Program-made: the position numbers and the translations under genes
In this document: positions 1 to 7,329 of the stretch, piece after piece
How the letters are laid out: each line of letters begins with the position of its first letter
Position numbering within the stretch: position 1 is the stretch's first letter
Origin: Planctomycetota bacterium
GTDB taxonomy: Bacteria > Planctomycetota > Brocadiia > JAJRTI01
Direction: 5' to 3'
Assembly: GCA_024278415.1 (NCBI GenBank)
Contig: JAJRTI010000060.1
Span: forward strand, 1-11,937
Length of the DNA stretch: 11,937 nucleotides
Notes under the pieces: model-generated
Databases searched by the model: none
What the model saw: the letters and a program-made list of their open reading frames with translations, nothing else
What the model was told of the DNA's origin: nothing

Positions 1-120
1 CGCCTCCAGCACGCTCGTCTTCCCCGAGTCGTTCGGGCCGATCAGCACGTTGAACTGCCCGAGCTTCAGCGTGACGTCGGCCAGGCACTTGTAGTTGCGG
101 ATGGTGATCTGCTCTAGCAT
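1..120 (-). CDS. AAA family ATPase (RecF/OLD/SMC-like), N-terminal fragment
   Basis: Only the first 40 codons are present; the gene runs off the left edge. Reading from the ATG at 120-118, the protein begins MLEQITIRNYKCLADVTLKL and reaches a Walker A motif GPNDSGKTS at about residues 29-37, followed by VLEA. An opening of 'I.NYK.L.D..L.LG..NVLIGPN.SGKT' is typical of the SMC/RecF-like AAA ATPases (AAA_15/AAA_21, OLD-type and related proteins), where it forms the ATP-binding head. These families act in DNA repair, in defence systems, or as stand-alone ATPases of unknown role, and the visible part cannot separate them. The Shine-Dalgarno site is weak (GGGG about 10 nt upstream). A promoter lies at 185-213, so this gene is probably transcribed independently of the corrinoid protein gene, which ends in a terminator just upstream. 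Confidence 0.85.
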   Translation of the reverse strand, partial: MLEQITIRNYKCLADVTLKLGQFNVLIGPNDSGKTSVLEA

Positions 121-184
121 GGCATGGCCCCAAGAGAGGCGCGCAGAAGATGCTCAATTGCGCATGAGAATGCTCACGCGGAGC

Positions 185-213
185 AACATACCACAGGCCT
201 GCACCGCTTTCAA
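185..213 (-). promoter_or_regulatory. sigma70-like promoter for the ATPase gene
   Basis: On the minus strand, TTGAAA (213-208) is followed after 17 nt by TATGTT (190-185). This matches 5/6 and 4/6 of the sigma70 consensus at the preferred spacing. It would start transcription near 178 and give a leader of about 58 nt before the ATG at 120. It was found by eye and has no experimental support. Confidence 0.5.
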
Positions 214-230
214 GAATCACCGACGTACAT

Positions 231-269
231 GGGAAAAGGGCTCCAGACCACGATGGGTCCGGAGCCCTT
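231..269 (-). terminator. Rho-independent terminator of the corrinoid protein gene
   Basis: Positions 238-249 and 256-267 are complementary over 12 bp, with one G-U wobble when read on the minus strand (245 opposite 260), and enclose a 6-nt loop (250-255). On the minus strand the stem is followed directly by TTTTCCC (237-231). It lies about 45 nt after the stop codon at 314, which is where an intrinsic terminator is expected. It also separates this gene from the downstream ATPase gene. Confidence 0.85.
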
Positions 270-313
270 CAATTGTTTGAACAGCTTGGGTTGCGAAGCG
301 CGGGATGCAGGGC

Positions 314-946
314 TCAGCCCAGCAGGCCCTTCGCGGTGTCGACCGCGCTTGCGGCGTCGGGTGCGTACCCGTCCGCGCCGATTTCGTCTGCGTAGTTCTG
401 CGTGACGGGTGCGCCGCCGATCATGACCTTGACGTTCTCGCGCACGCCGGCCTCCTTGAGGCCGTCGATGACGTTTTGCATCTGAGGCATGGTCGTGGTG
501 AGCAGCGCGGACAGGCCGATGAGGCTTGCGCCGTCGTTCTGCACCGCGGCCACGAACGCCTCGGGCGCCACGTCGATGCCCAGGTCTAGCACCTCATAGC
601 CTCCGCCCTTGAGCATCATGGCTACAAGATTCTTGCCGATGTCGTGCAGGTCGCCCTTCACCGTGCCGATGGCGACCTTGTGCTCCGGCACCACGCCGGC
701 GTCGGCCAGCTTTGGCGCGAGCACTTCCATGCCGGCGTTCATCGCGCGAGCCGCGATGAGCACCTCGGGCACGTAGAATTCGTTATTCTTGAACTTCGAG
801 CCGACCACGGCCATGCCCGCGATCAGGCCATCGTTCAGGATCTCGTTCGCCGCGACGCCTTCGCCGATGGCCGCTTCGACCATGGCCACAACGTCGTCCT
901 TCTTTCCACCAATGAGCGCTTCTGACAATGCTTTCAGGTCAGCCAT
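314..946 (-). CDS. Corrinoid (cobalamin-binding) protein, MtbC/MttC-like methyl carrier
   Basis: This is a 210-aa protein with the two domains of stand-alone methyltransferase corrinoid proteins. A helical cap domain (B12-binding_2) spans about residues 1-85, and a Rossmann-like B12-binding domain about 88-210. The signature GDLHDIGKN is at 98-106, with H101 as the expected lower axial cobalt ligand. S146-A-L148 and G177-G178 match the other corrin-pocket motifs. Length is normal for the family. In known systems such a protein takes a methyl group from a substrate-specific methyltransferase and passes it to tetrahydrofolate or coenzyme M; it is cytoplasmic. The start at 946 is chosen because GAGGAGG lies about 8 nt upstream, and residues coded further upstream do not match the family. 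No methyltransferase adjoins it. The nearest candidate partner in the window is the UroD-like gene at 8573-9724, so the substrate is unknown. Confidence 0.93.
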   Translation of the reverse strand: MADLKALSEALIGGKKDDVVAMVEAAIGEGVAANEILNDGLIAGMAVVGSKFKNNEFYVPEVLIAARAMNAGMEVLAPKLADAGVVPEHKVAIGTVKGDLHDIGKNLVAMMLKGGGYEVLDLGIDVAPEAFVAAVQNDGASLIGLSALLTTTMPQMQNVIDGLKEAGVRENVKVMIGGAPVTQNYADEIGADGYAPDAASAVDTAKGLLG

Positions 947-1108
947 CCGACAGTTCCTCCTCGACTTGGTCACCGGCGTGCGGCCGGCCGTGCGCAACCA
1001 TTAGATTCGCCTGGGGCAGCCAACCCCAAGGCCCATGCGCAGGCGTGTGCCACGTGCGGCGCCGCAAAAGATGCGATTCGTTTGTTGCTACAGGAAGGCT
1101 TACAGAGA

Positions 1109-1131
1109 GAGCCGGCCGAGGTGGCCGGCTC
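1109..1131 (-). other. Perfect 9-bp hairpin at the start of the corrinoid gene leader
   Basis: GAGCCGGCC (1109-1117) and GGCCGGCTC (1123-1131) are exact inverted repeats around a 5-nt loop. No U-tract follows on either strand, so it is not a classic intrinsic terminator. Because the promoter at 1146-1174 would start transcription near 1139, this hairpin would sit about 8-30 nt into the corrinoid mRNA. It could protect the 5' end or be part of a regulatory leader. It could equally act as a structured 3' end for the TPR gene transcript. Confidence 0.7.
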
Positions 1132-1145
1132 ACAGGATGGGCGGT

Positions 1146-1174
1146 AGTGTAACAGCGCCCTCGCGGGCTGTCAA
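1146..1174 (-). promoter_or_regulatory. Strong sigma70-like promoter for the corrinoid protein gene
   Basis: On the minus strand a perfect -35 TTGACA (1174-1169) is followed after exactly 17 nt by TACACT (1151-1146). The spacer and the edge of the -35 form an imperfect 20-bp palindrome (1152-1171, outer arms ACAGC/GCTGT, 7 of 10 positions paired), which could be an operator. The predicted start is near 1139, about 190 nt ahead of the ATG at 946. Confidence 0.6.
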
Positions 1175-1254
1175 TGCGTTAGCAATCTTTTTTGCAGACC
1201 GCTTCAACGCCTGGCGAAACGGCCGCGCGCAAGCGCCCCTGAGGGCGGAACGGG

Positions 1255-2178
1255 CTACTTGGCCTGCGCCGCTCCGGGCGGATCCACAGGCTTCGCGGCC
1301 GCGCCGGTCGTGGCCGTATCCGCGCTCTTGGCTTTCGCCGGCGCGGCGGCCCGAGTCGGTGGTTTGGCAGGTGCGGCCGTGTCCGTTCGGCCTTGGTCGA
1401 TGCGCTCGATGCGCGACTTGGCCACCGCGCGGATCTCGTCATCGCTCGTGAGCTTGAGCACGGCGTCATAGTGCGGCTTGGCCTCCGCGTCTCGTCCTGC
1501 CGCTTCGAGGCATCGCGCCAGGTCGAATTCCACCTGCATGGTGAGGTATTGGGGGCATCCCTTTCGCAGCCGCTGGAGTGCGGCCACCGCCTCTTCGTAC
1601 TTGCCGAGTTGTTCCGCCGCGAGCGCCTGGCCCCAGAGCCCCAACTGCCCGGCGGGCGTGCGGCCGTATTTTGCGACGAGCCTGGCGTACGCGTCGTGCG
1701 CGCCCTGGTAGTCGGCCTTCTCGTAGAGCGTGTTGCCCCACTCCAGCTCCACGAACGGCGTGGCCGCGGTATCGCCGTAGTCGCGCAGGATTCGCTTGAA
1801 CTTGCGAGCGGCTTCTTCCGCATCCTTCTTGCGGTCGCGGGTGTCGGCTTTTAGCCGTTCGGCCTGGTCGATCTCTTGCGTGACCGTGGACAACTGGAGC
1901 CACGACTGGCTTTCCCGCTCGGCTTCCTTGACGAAGTACCACACGATCGCGGCGGCCACGAGCGCGAGGCCGCCCGCGATGGCCATGGCCTCGCGGTTGT
2001 GCTCCTGGCACCAGGCCCATGCAGCCTTCGCGCGGTGGGCGAGCTTGTCGTCGAACGTCTCGATCGGCTCAGGGGCCAGTTGCTTACGCTTGCGCTTGCG
2101 CTTGGGGCCGCTGTCATACCCGTCCCGTTTCCTGCGTTTATACAGGGCAGGCTGGGGCTCAACGAATGGAGGTCTCAT
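1255..2178 (-). CDS. Membrane-anchored tetratricopeptide repeat protein (YfgM-like layout)
   Basis: This 307-aa protein has a very basic N-terminus (KRRKRDG at 14-20, KRKRKRK at 26-32), one membrane segment at about 63-83 (IAGGLALVAAAIVWYFV core), then a helical region with TPR-type repeats at about 110-255 (for example ELEWGNTLYEKADYQGAHDA, GLWGQALAAEQLGKYEEAVA). A low-complexity Ala/Pro/Lys tail runs from 260 to the end. The positive-inside rule puts the N-terminus in the cytoplasm and the TPRs outside the membrane. The layout resembles YfgM/TPR_21 proteins, which assist envelope protein folding or outer-membrane assembly; sequence identity to them is not established. Its ATG overlaps the stop of the upstream lipoprotein gene (ATGA), implying translational coupling, which fits the weak Shine-Dalgarno site. 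Both products should be envelope proteins and may work together. Confidence 0.85.
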   Translation of the reverse strand: MRPPFVEPQPALYKRRKRDGYDSGPKRKRKRKQLAPEPIETFDDKLAHRAKAAWAWCQEHNREAMAIAGGLALVAAAIVWYFVKEAERESQSWLQLSTVTQEIDQAERLKADTRDRKKDAEEAARKFKRILRDYGDTAATPFVELEWGNTLYEKADYQGAHDAYARLVAKYGRTPAGQLGLWGQALAAEQLGKYEEAVAALQRLRKGCPQYLTMQVEFDLARCLEAAGRDAEAKPHYDAVLKLTSDDEIRAVAKSRIERIDQGRTDTAAPAKPPTRAAAPAKAKSADTATTGAAAKPVDPPGAAQAK

Positions 2179-2597
2179 TCGAGTATCTCGTACACGCGGA
2201 TGGTGAGGGACACAGAGAAGCGATGCTGCTCCACGAGCACGGAGCAGCGTTCCCGGCCTTTGCGGAAATCAAAAAACGTGCGGTCGCCGAGTGTCTGCGA
2301 GTGCACTAGGCGCCAGTTGCCAATGCCGTACTGGTCGCGCACAAAATCTTCGAGCGCTGCCCGGTCGAGCCTGCCCTCATAGCGGAGGATCAGGTTCCGA
2401 TGGTCCGGGCTTTCGCTCGCGGCCACGTCGGAGCGCACAAGCTTGAAGCCCACCGGCGCGACCACGTCGGGGAACCGCGGATCGCGCTGGACCTTGGAGA
2501 GGTCCACCGGCGTACTCATGCACGAGCACAACACCACGGCCGCGCATGCAGCGGCGAGGGGCAGGCACACTCGGCCTCTAGTGCGTGGATTCATCAT
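2175..2597 (-). CDS. Small predicted lipoprotein of unknown function
   Basis: This is a 140-aa protein. It begins MMNPRTRGR, then has a hydrophobic stretch ending in a lipobox L23-C24-S25-C26, so C26 is the likely lipidated residue after signal peptidase II cleavage. The mature part of about 115 residues is mixed alpha/beta, with strands such as NLILRYEGRL, RTFFDF and FSVSLTIRVY. I do not recognise the family. Two ATG codons stand in tandem (2597 and 2594). The only purine-rich site, GGGAG, is about 17 nt upstream, so the exact start is uncertain by one codon and initiation may be weak. Its stop overlaps the start of the TPR gene, so the pair is an operon and the two proteins are probably partners at the inner face of the outer membrane or in the periplasm. 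Confidence 0.8.
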   Translation of the reverse strand: MMNPRTRGRVCLPLAAACAAVVLCSCMSTPVDLSKVQRDPRFPDVVAPVGFKLVRSDVAASESPDHRNLILRYEGRLDRAALEDFVRDQYGIGNWRLVHSQTLGDRTFFDFRKGRERCSVLVEQHRFSVSLTIRVYEILE

Positions 2598-2651
2598 CGT
2601 TCGTGGGTGTGTGCTCCCGTTGCGCCTCAGACCCCATCGTGGAAACGCAAT

Positions 2652-2680
2652 AGGTTATCATCCGCCGATCAGCGAGTCAA
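2652..2680 (-). promoter_or_regulatory. Possible promoter for the lipoprotein-TPR pair
   Basis: On the minus strand TTGACT (2680-2675) is followed after 17 nt by TAACCT (2657-2652). The -35 matches 5/6 of consensus and the -10 only 3/6. The -35 overlaps the last two sense codons of the beta-helix gene. It would give a leader of about 48 nt. The alternative is read-through from the beta-helix gene, since no intrinsic terminator is visible in the 71-nt gap at 2598-2668. Confidence 0.35.
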
Positions 2681-5600
2681 ACCAAGGCGCGCCTGGGGGC
2701 CATCCGTCGCGTTGGCGCTTCCCGCGGCGCGGCCTCGGATCGAGTCGGGAGCGAGCGCGTGCTTGAGCAGCAGCACACCTGCCACCTTGCCTTTGAAGAA
2801 GGCCGGGTTGGTTGCGTAATCCCGCCGGCCGATGCGCAGAGGGAAATCGTTGACGAACGGGCCGAAGCCCGCCATGTCATGCGCCCCGCCGCTGGGCTGG
2901 CCGTTGACGTAGGCCTGCCCGACGTCGCCCCGTTTGACGAATGCGACGTGGACCCATTCCCGGTCCGGCACCGACTCCGCGGCGGTCGACAGAAAGACGT
3001 TGTTGACCCTCAACGAGACGCTTCGGGGCACGCCGGCTTTCTGCCACCCCCACGACCATTGCCGGGGACTGCCGAAGCCGTTGCCCTTGGAGAGAATGGT
3101 CCCCGCATGCTCCCGGAAAACCCAGGCCATGATCGTGAAGTCGCCGTCGCCTAGGTGCAGGTCCGCGGGCGCCTCGGCGTAGCCTGTCTTCCCGTCCAGG
3201 CGCAGCGCGGCTCCGCCAAACGGGCCGCCAGTCGGCTCCACGACCGCGTCGCCGTGCAACTGCGCGTCGCCTCCGCCGCCGGACGCGTCGAGCAGTCGGT
3301 CTGCGAAGAAGCGCTTCAACGGATACGACACGATGATCTTGGTCGGCCCGAGCGTGATCCGCCTGGCCTCATCGATCGAGTTGCGCGCGGCGCTGGCGTC
3401 GCGAACGTTGGCGACCGATAGCGCATACGACGCGTTGGGATCCAGGCCCGCTACGTCCAATCTCACGCGGTCGGGCGCCAGCATCTGCGCGGCCACCACG
3501 GTGGCCGGCGGGTCGAATCGGTAGTTCTTCGGCGCCTGCGCCTGCGCGGGATCGACCGCCTCGCTAAACGCGACGCGCACGCGTCGGCCACCGGGCAACA
3601 CGCGGGCGCCGGTCAGCGCGGGTGGCACGCGATCGGCAGGCGTGCGGACCTCGCGCTCCTCCGTGGCCGCGCCGAGCTTGGTGAAGTCGCCGCACCGGGC
3701 GGCCACGCGGTAGCGGTACGCGGTCTGCTCCGCGAGGAAGCGGTCGACGAAGTGCGACGCCTCTGTCTGGCCGATCGCCTTGCCGTCCCGGAACACGATG
3801 TATGTGGGCGGGCCGTCAAGTCTAGCGGCCGGCGCTTCCCATTCCAGGGCAATCGTATCGTAGGCCGTCGCCTTGGCCCTGAAGCTCTGGGGTGCGGGAA
3901 GCGGCTTGCGCACTGGCGGCCGGCCGCCGAAGGCCGCGGGGAACTCATCGGTCAGGCCGATGTGTTCGTAGTCCATCAGCGCCTCGTTGAAGCCCGGCTT
4001 CCAACTCACGTTATCCGTCTGCGCGGACGCGGCGTTGTCCGGGCCGTTGCTGCGGATTTGGCGGCCTTGGGAGCGGATGATGTGGACGTTCCGGAAGATT
4101 TGGTCCATGGACATCTTGGGCCAGTCGAGGAAGATGCCGTCCGGGCCAATGTCCTTCATGGATGGGATCGCGCGGGTGTCCGCGACGGTGATCTGCTCGA
4201 AGGTGTTGACACAGCCGCCGCCGGGGTTGTTCAAGTCCGCGCAATGGAGCGCGCCCATGTCGCCGCCGTCTTGGCCGCAGCGATACACGCGGAGATGGTG
4301 CATCCGATTGCCCTTCGCCGGCGGATGCGTCGTCCACACCGGCGGCCCGTATTGCTGGCCCGTGTTCCCCCGCACCGTGACCGCGTAGCGCACAGAGTCG
4401 TGCAACTCGCAATGGCTGATTTCGTTGTAGCTCACGTTGAACACGTTCACGCACGCCGCGTATGTGTGAATCTCGCCAATGTTGTGAATGCGGCAATTGT
4501 AAATTCGGTTCCGCTCGCATCGGTCTCGATTCGGCCCGGTTTTCTTGGACGCCGCGAATCGATTGCAGAGCGTGATGCCGTTGACGCCCATGTGTTCGAT
4601 CCAGCAGCCGGTGACTAGGTTGTTCGTGTTGTGGCCGATCATCATGATGCCGTTGCGGCCGCTGTTGCGCAGATGGCAATTGCGGATTACGACGTGGGCC
4701 GTGTTGCCCATCCAAATCAGCGCGCCATCGGTCCGGCCGCATTGCGCGGCCCACCAGCCCTTGGGGAACCCGTCCGTCTCCTCCAAGGCCAGGCCCTCGA
4801 GGGTCACGTTCTCGACACACGCGTTGCGCGACTCGCCTTTGATCTGAATCAGTCTGGTCAGCACGGGCGCGGCGATGCCGAGCGTGTCGGGATGGCCCTT
4901 GCCCATGGGCATGTAGTAGAGCGTGTGCGCGGCCTCGTCCACGTAGAACTCGCCCGGCGCGTCGAGGAAGCCCAACTCGTCTTCGAAGAAGAAACGGGCG
5001 CGGGCTCCCACGCCTCTCCAAAAGCGGCCGGCAAAGGTCACACGACAACCATCGGGATCAATCGCGATGACCTTGCGGACGGTCCGCATCCAGTCGCTCT
5101 TGCCCTCTGAGAAGAGGAGGAGCTTCATTTTGGTCACGGACGTCACCGGCGGTGCATCCTCCGGCCGGTAGATCAGCCAGCCGGTCTTCTCGCCTTTCTT
5201 GGACTTCGGGCTGCCGTCCACGCTCACCAGATAGCGGCCGCGCGCGGTGGGCATGTTGGGGTGGTGCTCGTAGTTGGGGAACCGCGCCTTCCACGCGCGC
5301 TGGCCGCCTTCATAGAGCGTGTGGAAGAGCATCCCCTCCGGGATCTCGATCTTCCAGATGCCGTCCCGGTGTTCCTGCCAGCCGACCAAGGGCATGCTGC
5401 CGAGGAGCCGCGCCTCGCCCAAGCCACCCGCGCTGCGGTAGACCACGCGGTGGCCGTTGCGTCCGGAGTCGGCCTCGGTGAACTCCAGGGTCTGGCTCAG
5501 GCGGTACACACCGGGCGCCAAGTTCACCACGACGTCTCCGTCCATGTCCGGCGCAGCCTCGCGCGCCGCGGCTTGCGCACGGTGCAGCGTTCGGAACGGC

Positions 5601-5746
5601 GCGGCTTGTGTGCCGGGCGCTTCGTCGTTGCCGGTTGGGCTGACGTAGAACGTTCGTCCGGCCGCCGCGGCCGCGTGGGGCAGTACCGACAGCGCGAGGA
5701 GCGCGGCCAGGTCTGCCCAGCACCACAGATGGTGTCTTCTACTCAT
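2669..5746 (-). CDS. Exported right-handed beta-helix protein, GH141-like, with FN3, Ig-like and LamG domains
   Basis: This is a 1025-aa protein. A signal peptide covers about 1-29 (ending HAAAAA). The mature chain opens with RTFYVSPTGNDEAPGTQ and an APFRTLHRAQ segment, the usual start of DUF1565/Pel9A- and GH141-like beta-helix proteins. Beta-helix coils with repeated N/C/H-rich turns run to about 600 (VIRNCHLRNSGRNGIMMIG, RNRIYNCRIHNIG, NEISHCELHDS). A fibronectin type III domain is at about 615-702, a Big_5/SbsA-like Ig domain at 706-800, and a LamG/concanavalin-like jellyroll at about 808-1000. The glycosidase candidates are acidic residues in GQDGGDMGAL (D493, D496) and GIFLDWP (D541), which occupy the region where GH141 enzymes carry their aspartates; this is inferred from pattern only. 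The protein probably binds and cleaves an extracellular polysaccharide. The start at 5746 is preferred over 5791 because GAGGAA lies 8 nt upstream and the signal peptide follows. Confidence 0.88.
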   Translation of the reverse strand: MSRRHHLWCWADLAALLALSVLPHAAAAAGRTFYVSPTGNDEAPGTQAAPFRTLHRAQAAAREAAPDMDGDVVVNLAPGVYRLSQTLEFTEADSGRNGHRVVYRSAGGLGEARLLGSMPLVGWQEHRDGIWKIEIPEGMLFHTLYEGGQRAWKARFPNYEHHPNMPTARGRYLVSVDGSPKSKKGEKTGWLIYRPEDAPPVTSVTKMKLLLFSEGKSDWMRTVRKVIAIDPDGCRVTFAGRFWRGVGARARFFFEDELGFLDAPGEFYVDEAAHTLYYMPMGKGHPDTLGIAAPVLTRLIQIKGESRNACVENVTLEGLALEETDGFPKGWWAAQCGRTDGALIWMGNTAHVVIRNCHLRNSGRNGIMMIGHNTNNLVTGCWIEHMGVNGITLCNRFAASKKTGPNRDRCERNRIYNCRIHNIGEIHTYAACVNVFNVSYNEISHCELHDSVRYAVTVRGNTGQQYGPPVWTTHPPAKGNRMHHLRVYRCGQDGGDMGALHCADLNNPGGGCVNTFEQITVADTRAIPSMKDIGPDGIFLDWPKMSMDQIFRNVHIIRSQGRQIRSNGPDNAASAQTDNVSWKPGFNEALMDYEHIGLTDEFPAAFGGRPPVRKPLPAPQSFRAKATAYDTIALEWEAPAARLDGPPTYIVFRDGKAIGQTEASHFVDRFLAEQTAYRYRVAARCGDFTKLGAATEEREVRTPADRVPPALTGARVLPGGRRVRVAFSEAVDPAQAQAPKNYRFDPPATVVAAQMLAPDRVRLDVAGLDPNASYALSVANVRDASAARNSIDEARRITLGPTKIIVSYPLKRFFADRLLDASGGGGDAQLHGDAVVEPTGGPFGGAALRLDGKTGYAEAPADLHLGDGDFTIMAWVFREHAGTILSKGNGFGSPRQWSWGWQKAGVPRSVSLRVNNVFLSTAAESVPDREWVHVAFVKRGDVGQAYVNGQPSGGAHDMAGFGPFVNDFPLRIGRRDYATNPAFFKGKVAGVLLLKHALAPDSIRGRAAGSANATDGPQARLGLTR

Positions 5747-5823
5747 TGATGTTCCTCGTTTGGGGAGGGCGGTCGCCGCATGCGCCAGCACGCAGGCCGA
5801 CCGGCGAGCGGCTCACAGAACGC

Positions 5824-5847
5824 CCGCATTCTGGCGAATGCGGCTAC
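5824..5847 (-). repeat. REP-like palindrome with a GTAG head (single copy)
   Basis: On the minus strand GTAG (5847-5844) is followed immediately by CCGCATTC, a GCCA loop, and GAATGCGG (5843-5824): a perfect 8-bp stem with a 4-nt loop. A GTAG tetranucleotide 5' of a palindrome is the hallmark of REP elements mobilised by REP-associated tyrosine transposases (established for enterobacteria and pseudomonads). It sits in the 145-nt gap between the oxidoreductase stop (5892) and the beta-helix start (5746). A REP hairpin there could set differential mRNA stability. There is no U-tract, so it is not a standard terminator. Confidence 0.6.
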
Positions 5848-5891
5848 CGCCAGCCTTCGGGAGGATACAGCTTACACGATCCAGGCCTGGC

Positions 5892-7316
5892 TCACAGTTC
5901 CAGCTCCTGCCCCAGGTCTCTCAACGCGGCCTGGACCTTCTGCATGTCGAGTTCGCGCAGCGACTGTCCCGCGGACGCGGCGAGCGCGGCGGCTACGCCT
6001 GCGCCCTGGCCCACGGCCAGGGTGGTGACCATGACGCGCAGGATCCAGTACTGGTCCGTGCCCGCGCTGCGGCCGGCTCCCATGACGAGGCCCTCCATCC
6101 CGCGCGGCAGCAGGCAGCCCAGTGGGATGTGGTACAGGCGGTCGGACATGACCTGCGCGCCCCATGCGCCCGGGCCTTTGTGTTTCTTTTCGTGTGTGTA
6201 GGCCACGCCGCGGCCGACCGTATCGGGATAGGCTTTGCCCGCGAGGTAGTCCTGCTTGGTGAAGAGCACGTCCGGCTCGATGCGCCGGGAGAATCGCACG
6301 CCGAGATTGGCCGCGGTGCCCGCGACGTAGCATTGCTCGAAGCCGGGGATGTACTTGCGGTACACGTCCGCGACCGTGAAGGCCATGCGCCGGCCGTCGG
6401 CGATGCTGCGCGTGATGGTCTCGATGTCCAGCCCGTCGAAACGCACGAACCCTGTGATCACGTGCGCGATCCCGGTCTGCCGCATGACGTGCATCTGGCA
6501 CGCGTCCGTCGTGTCGTGGAGGCCGATCTTCGCCGGCAGGTCGCCGCTGGCCTTCGCGGCCTGGAACGCGCGCATCTGGATGCCGCCGCCGTGGGGGAAC
6601 AGGAGCGTGCCGCAGTCGTCGTACTGTGCGAGCGCTTCGTCGAGGTCCCAATCCACGTCCATGTACGTCGGGTACTCGTCGGGGTTCTCTCTGAAGTAGC
6701 CGACGAATGCGTCCGCGTCGACGTTGCCGAGCCGGAAGCAGAGGCTGGCGGGCTCGCCGGCTTCCCGCGTGCCCACGACCGGCGCGCCGGCCGCCGCGGC
6801 CACGTCCGCGTCGCCGGTCGCGTCCACCACGACACGGGCGAGCCATGCCTGGCGGCCGGACTTGCTCTCCACGATGACGCCTTGGACCGTGTTGCCGTCC
6901 ACGACCGCGCCGGCGATCTGCGTGTCGAGAAGCAGGTCGACGCCTGCGTTCTCGAGCAGCTCCTGGAGCACCAACTTGCCGCGCTCGATGTCGTAGATGA
7001 TGTGGCCCTTGTGCTCGCGCCAGCGCTTGCCGTAGCCCATGGCCTCGGCGAGTGCGTCGGCCACCTCGACGGGAATGCCCGCGGGCCCGAGGCGGTGGTC
7101 GGACGTGTAGTAGCAGTTGAAGATGCTGCAACACATGCCCGCGGTCGCGACGCCGCCGACGAAGGTGTTGCGCTCGATGAGGATCGTGCGTGCGCCGGTG
7201 CGCGCCGCGGCGATAGCGGCCGCGATGCCGCCCAAGCCGCCGCCGGCAACAATGACGTCGTACTCGCCGTGAACAGGCACTTCGCGTTGAGCTTCGGTGA
7301 TCGCTGGGGGGTGCAT
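5892..7316 (-). CDS. FAD-dependent oxidoreductase (FAD_oxidored family)
   Basis: This 474-aa protein has an N-terminal Rossmann dinucleotide fold at about 19-50, DVIVAGGGLGGIAAAIAAA, with the ribose-binding acid E48 in ILIER. The second FAD motif, VVVDATGDADVAAAAGAP, is at about 162-180. The C-terminal FAD segment GLVMGAGRSAGT...LRVMVTTLAVGQGAGVAAALA is at about 412-453. This pattern is typical of PF12831, a family with few characterised members that is frequent in sugar-degradation clusters of Planctomycetota and relatives. There is no signal peptide, so it is cytoplasmic. The substrate cannot be deduced; oxidation of a sugar or polyol is plausible from context. GGGAG lies 8 nt before the ATG at 7316. 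The gene lies 83 nt after the isomerase-like gene on the same strand, with no terminator between, so the two are probably co-transcribed. Confidence 0.9.
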   Translation of the reverse strand: MHPPAITEAQREVPVHGEYDVIVAGGGLGGIAAAIAAARTGARTILIERNTFVGGVATAGMCCSIFNCYYTSDHRLGPAGIPVEVADALAEAMGYGKRWREHKGHIIYDIERGKLVLQELLENAGVDLLLDTQIAGAVVDGNTVQGVIVESKSGRQAWLARVVVDATGDADVAAAAGAPVVGTREAGEPASLCFRLGNVDADAFVGYFRENPDEYPTYMDVDWDLDEALAQYDDCGTLLFPHGGGIQMRAFQAAKASGDLPAKIGLHDTTDACQMHVMRQTGIAHVITGFVRFDGLDIETITRSIADGRRMAFTVADVYRKYIPGFEQCYVAGTAANLGVRFSRRIEPDVLFTKQDYLAGKAYPDTVGRGVAYTHEKKHKGPGAWGAQVMSDRLYHIPLGCLLPRGMEGLVMGAGRSAGTDQYWILRVMVTTLAVGQGAGVAAALAASAGQSLRELDMQKVQAALRDLGQELEL

Positions 7317-7329
7317 AGCGGATCTCCCA

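Larger units (their letters stand above)
947..1254. other. 308-bp gap: leader of the corrinoid gene and 3' flank of the TPR gene
   Basis: No gene was found here. On the minus strand the gap holds, in order, a weak hairpin after the TPR gene (CGCCC/GGGCG around 1235-1247), a strong promoter (1146-1174), a perfect 9-bp hairpin (1109-1131), and a bulged hairpin around 1008-1031 (GCCTTGGGG pairing with CCCCAGGC). It ends with the Shine-Dalgarno site for the corrinoid gene. I did not recognise a cobalamin riboswitch B12-box in it. Confidence 0.6.

Noticed and set aside
1000..1029. Alternative promoter TTGGGG-18-TCTAAT on the minus strand closer to the corrinoid gene
   Set aside because: The -35 is poor and the spacing is longer; the TTGACA-17-TACACT site upstream is far better.
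947..1140. Cobalamin riboswitch in the corrinoid gene leader
   Set aside because: No B12-box-like sequence was recognised. The leader is structured, but that alone is not enough for the call.
3752..4618. 288-codon plus-strand frame opposite the beta-helix gene
   Set aside because: A shadow frame with no recognisable domain, no Shine-Dalgarno site and no conserved pattern; the minus-strand frame clearly encodes the beta-helix.
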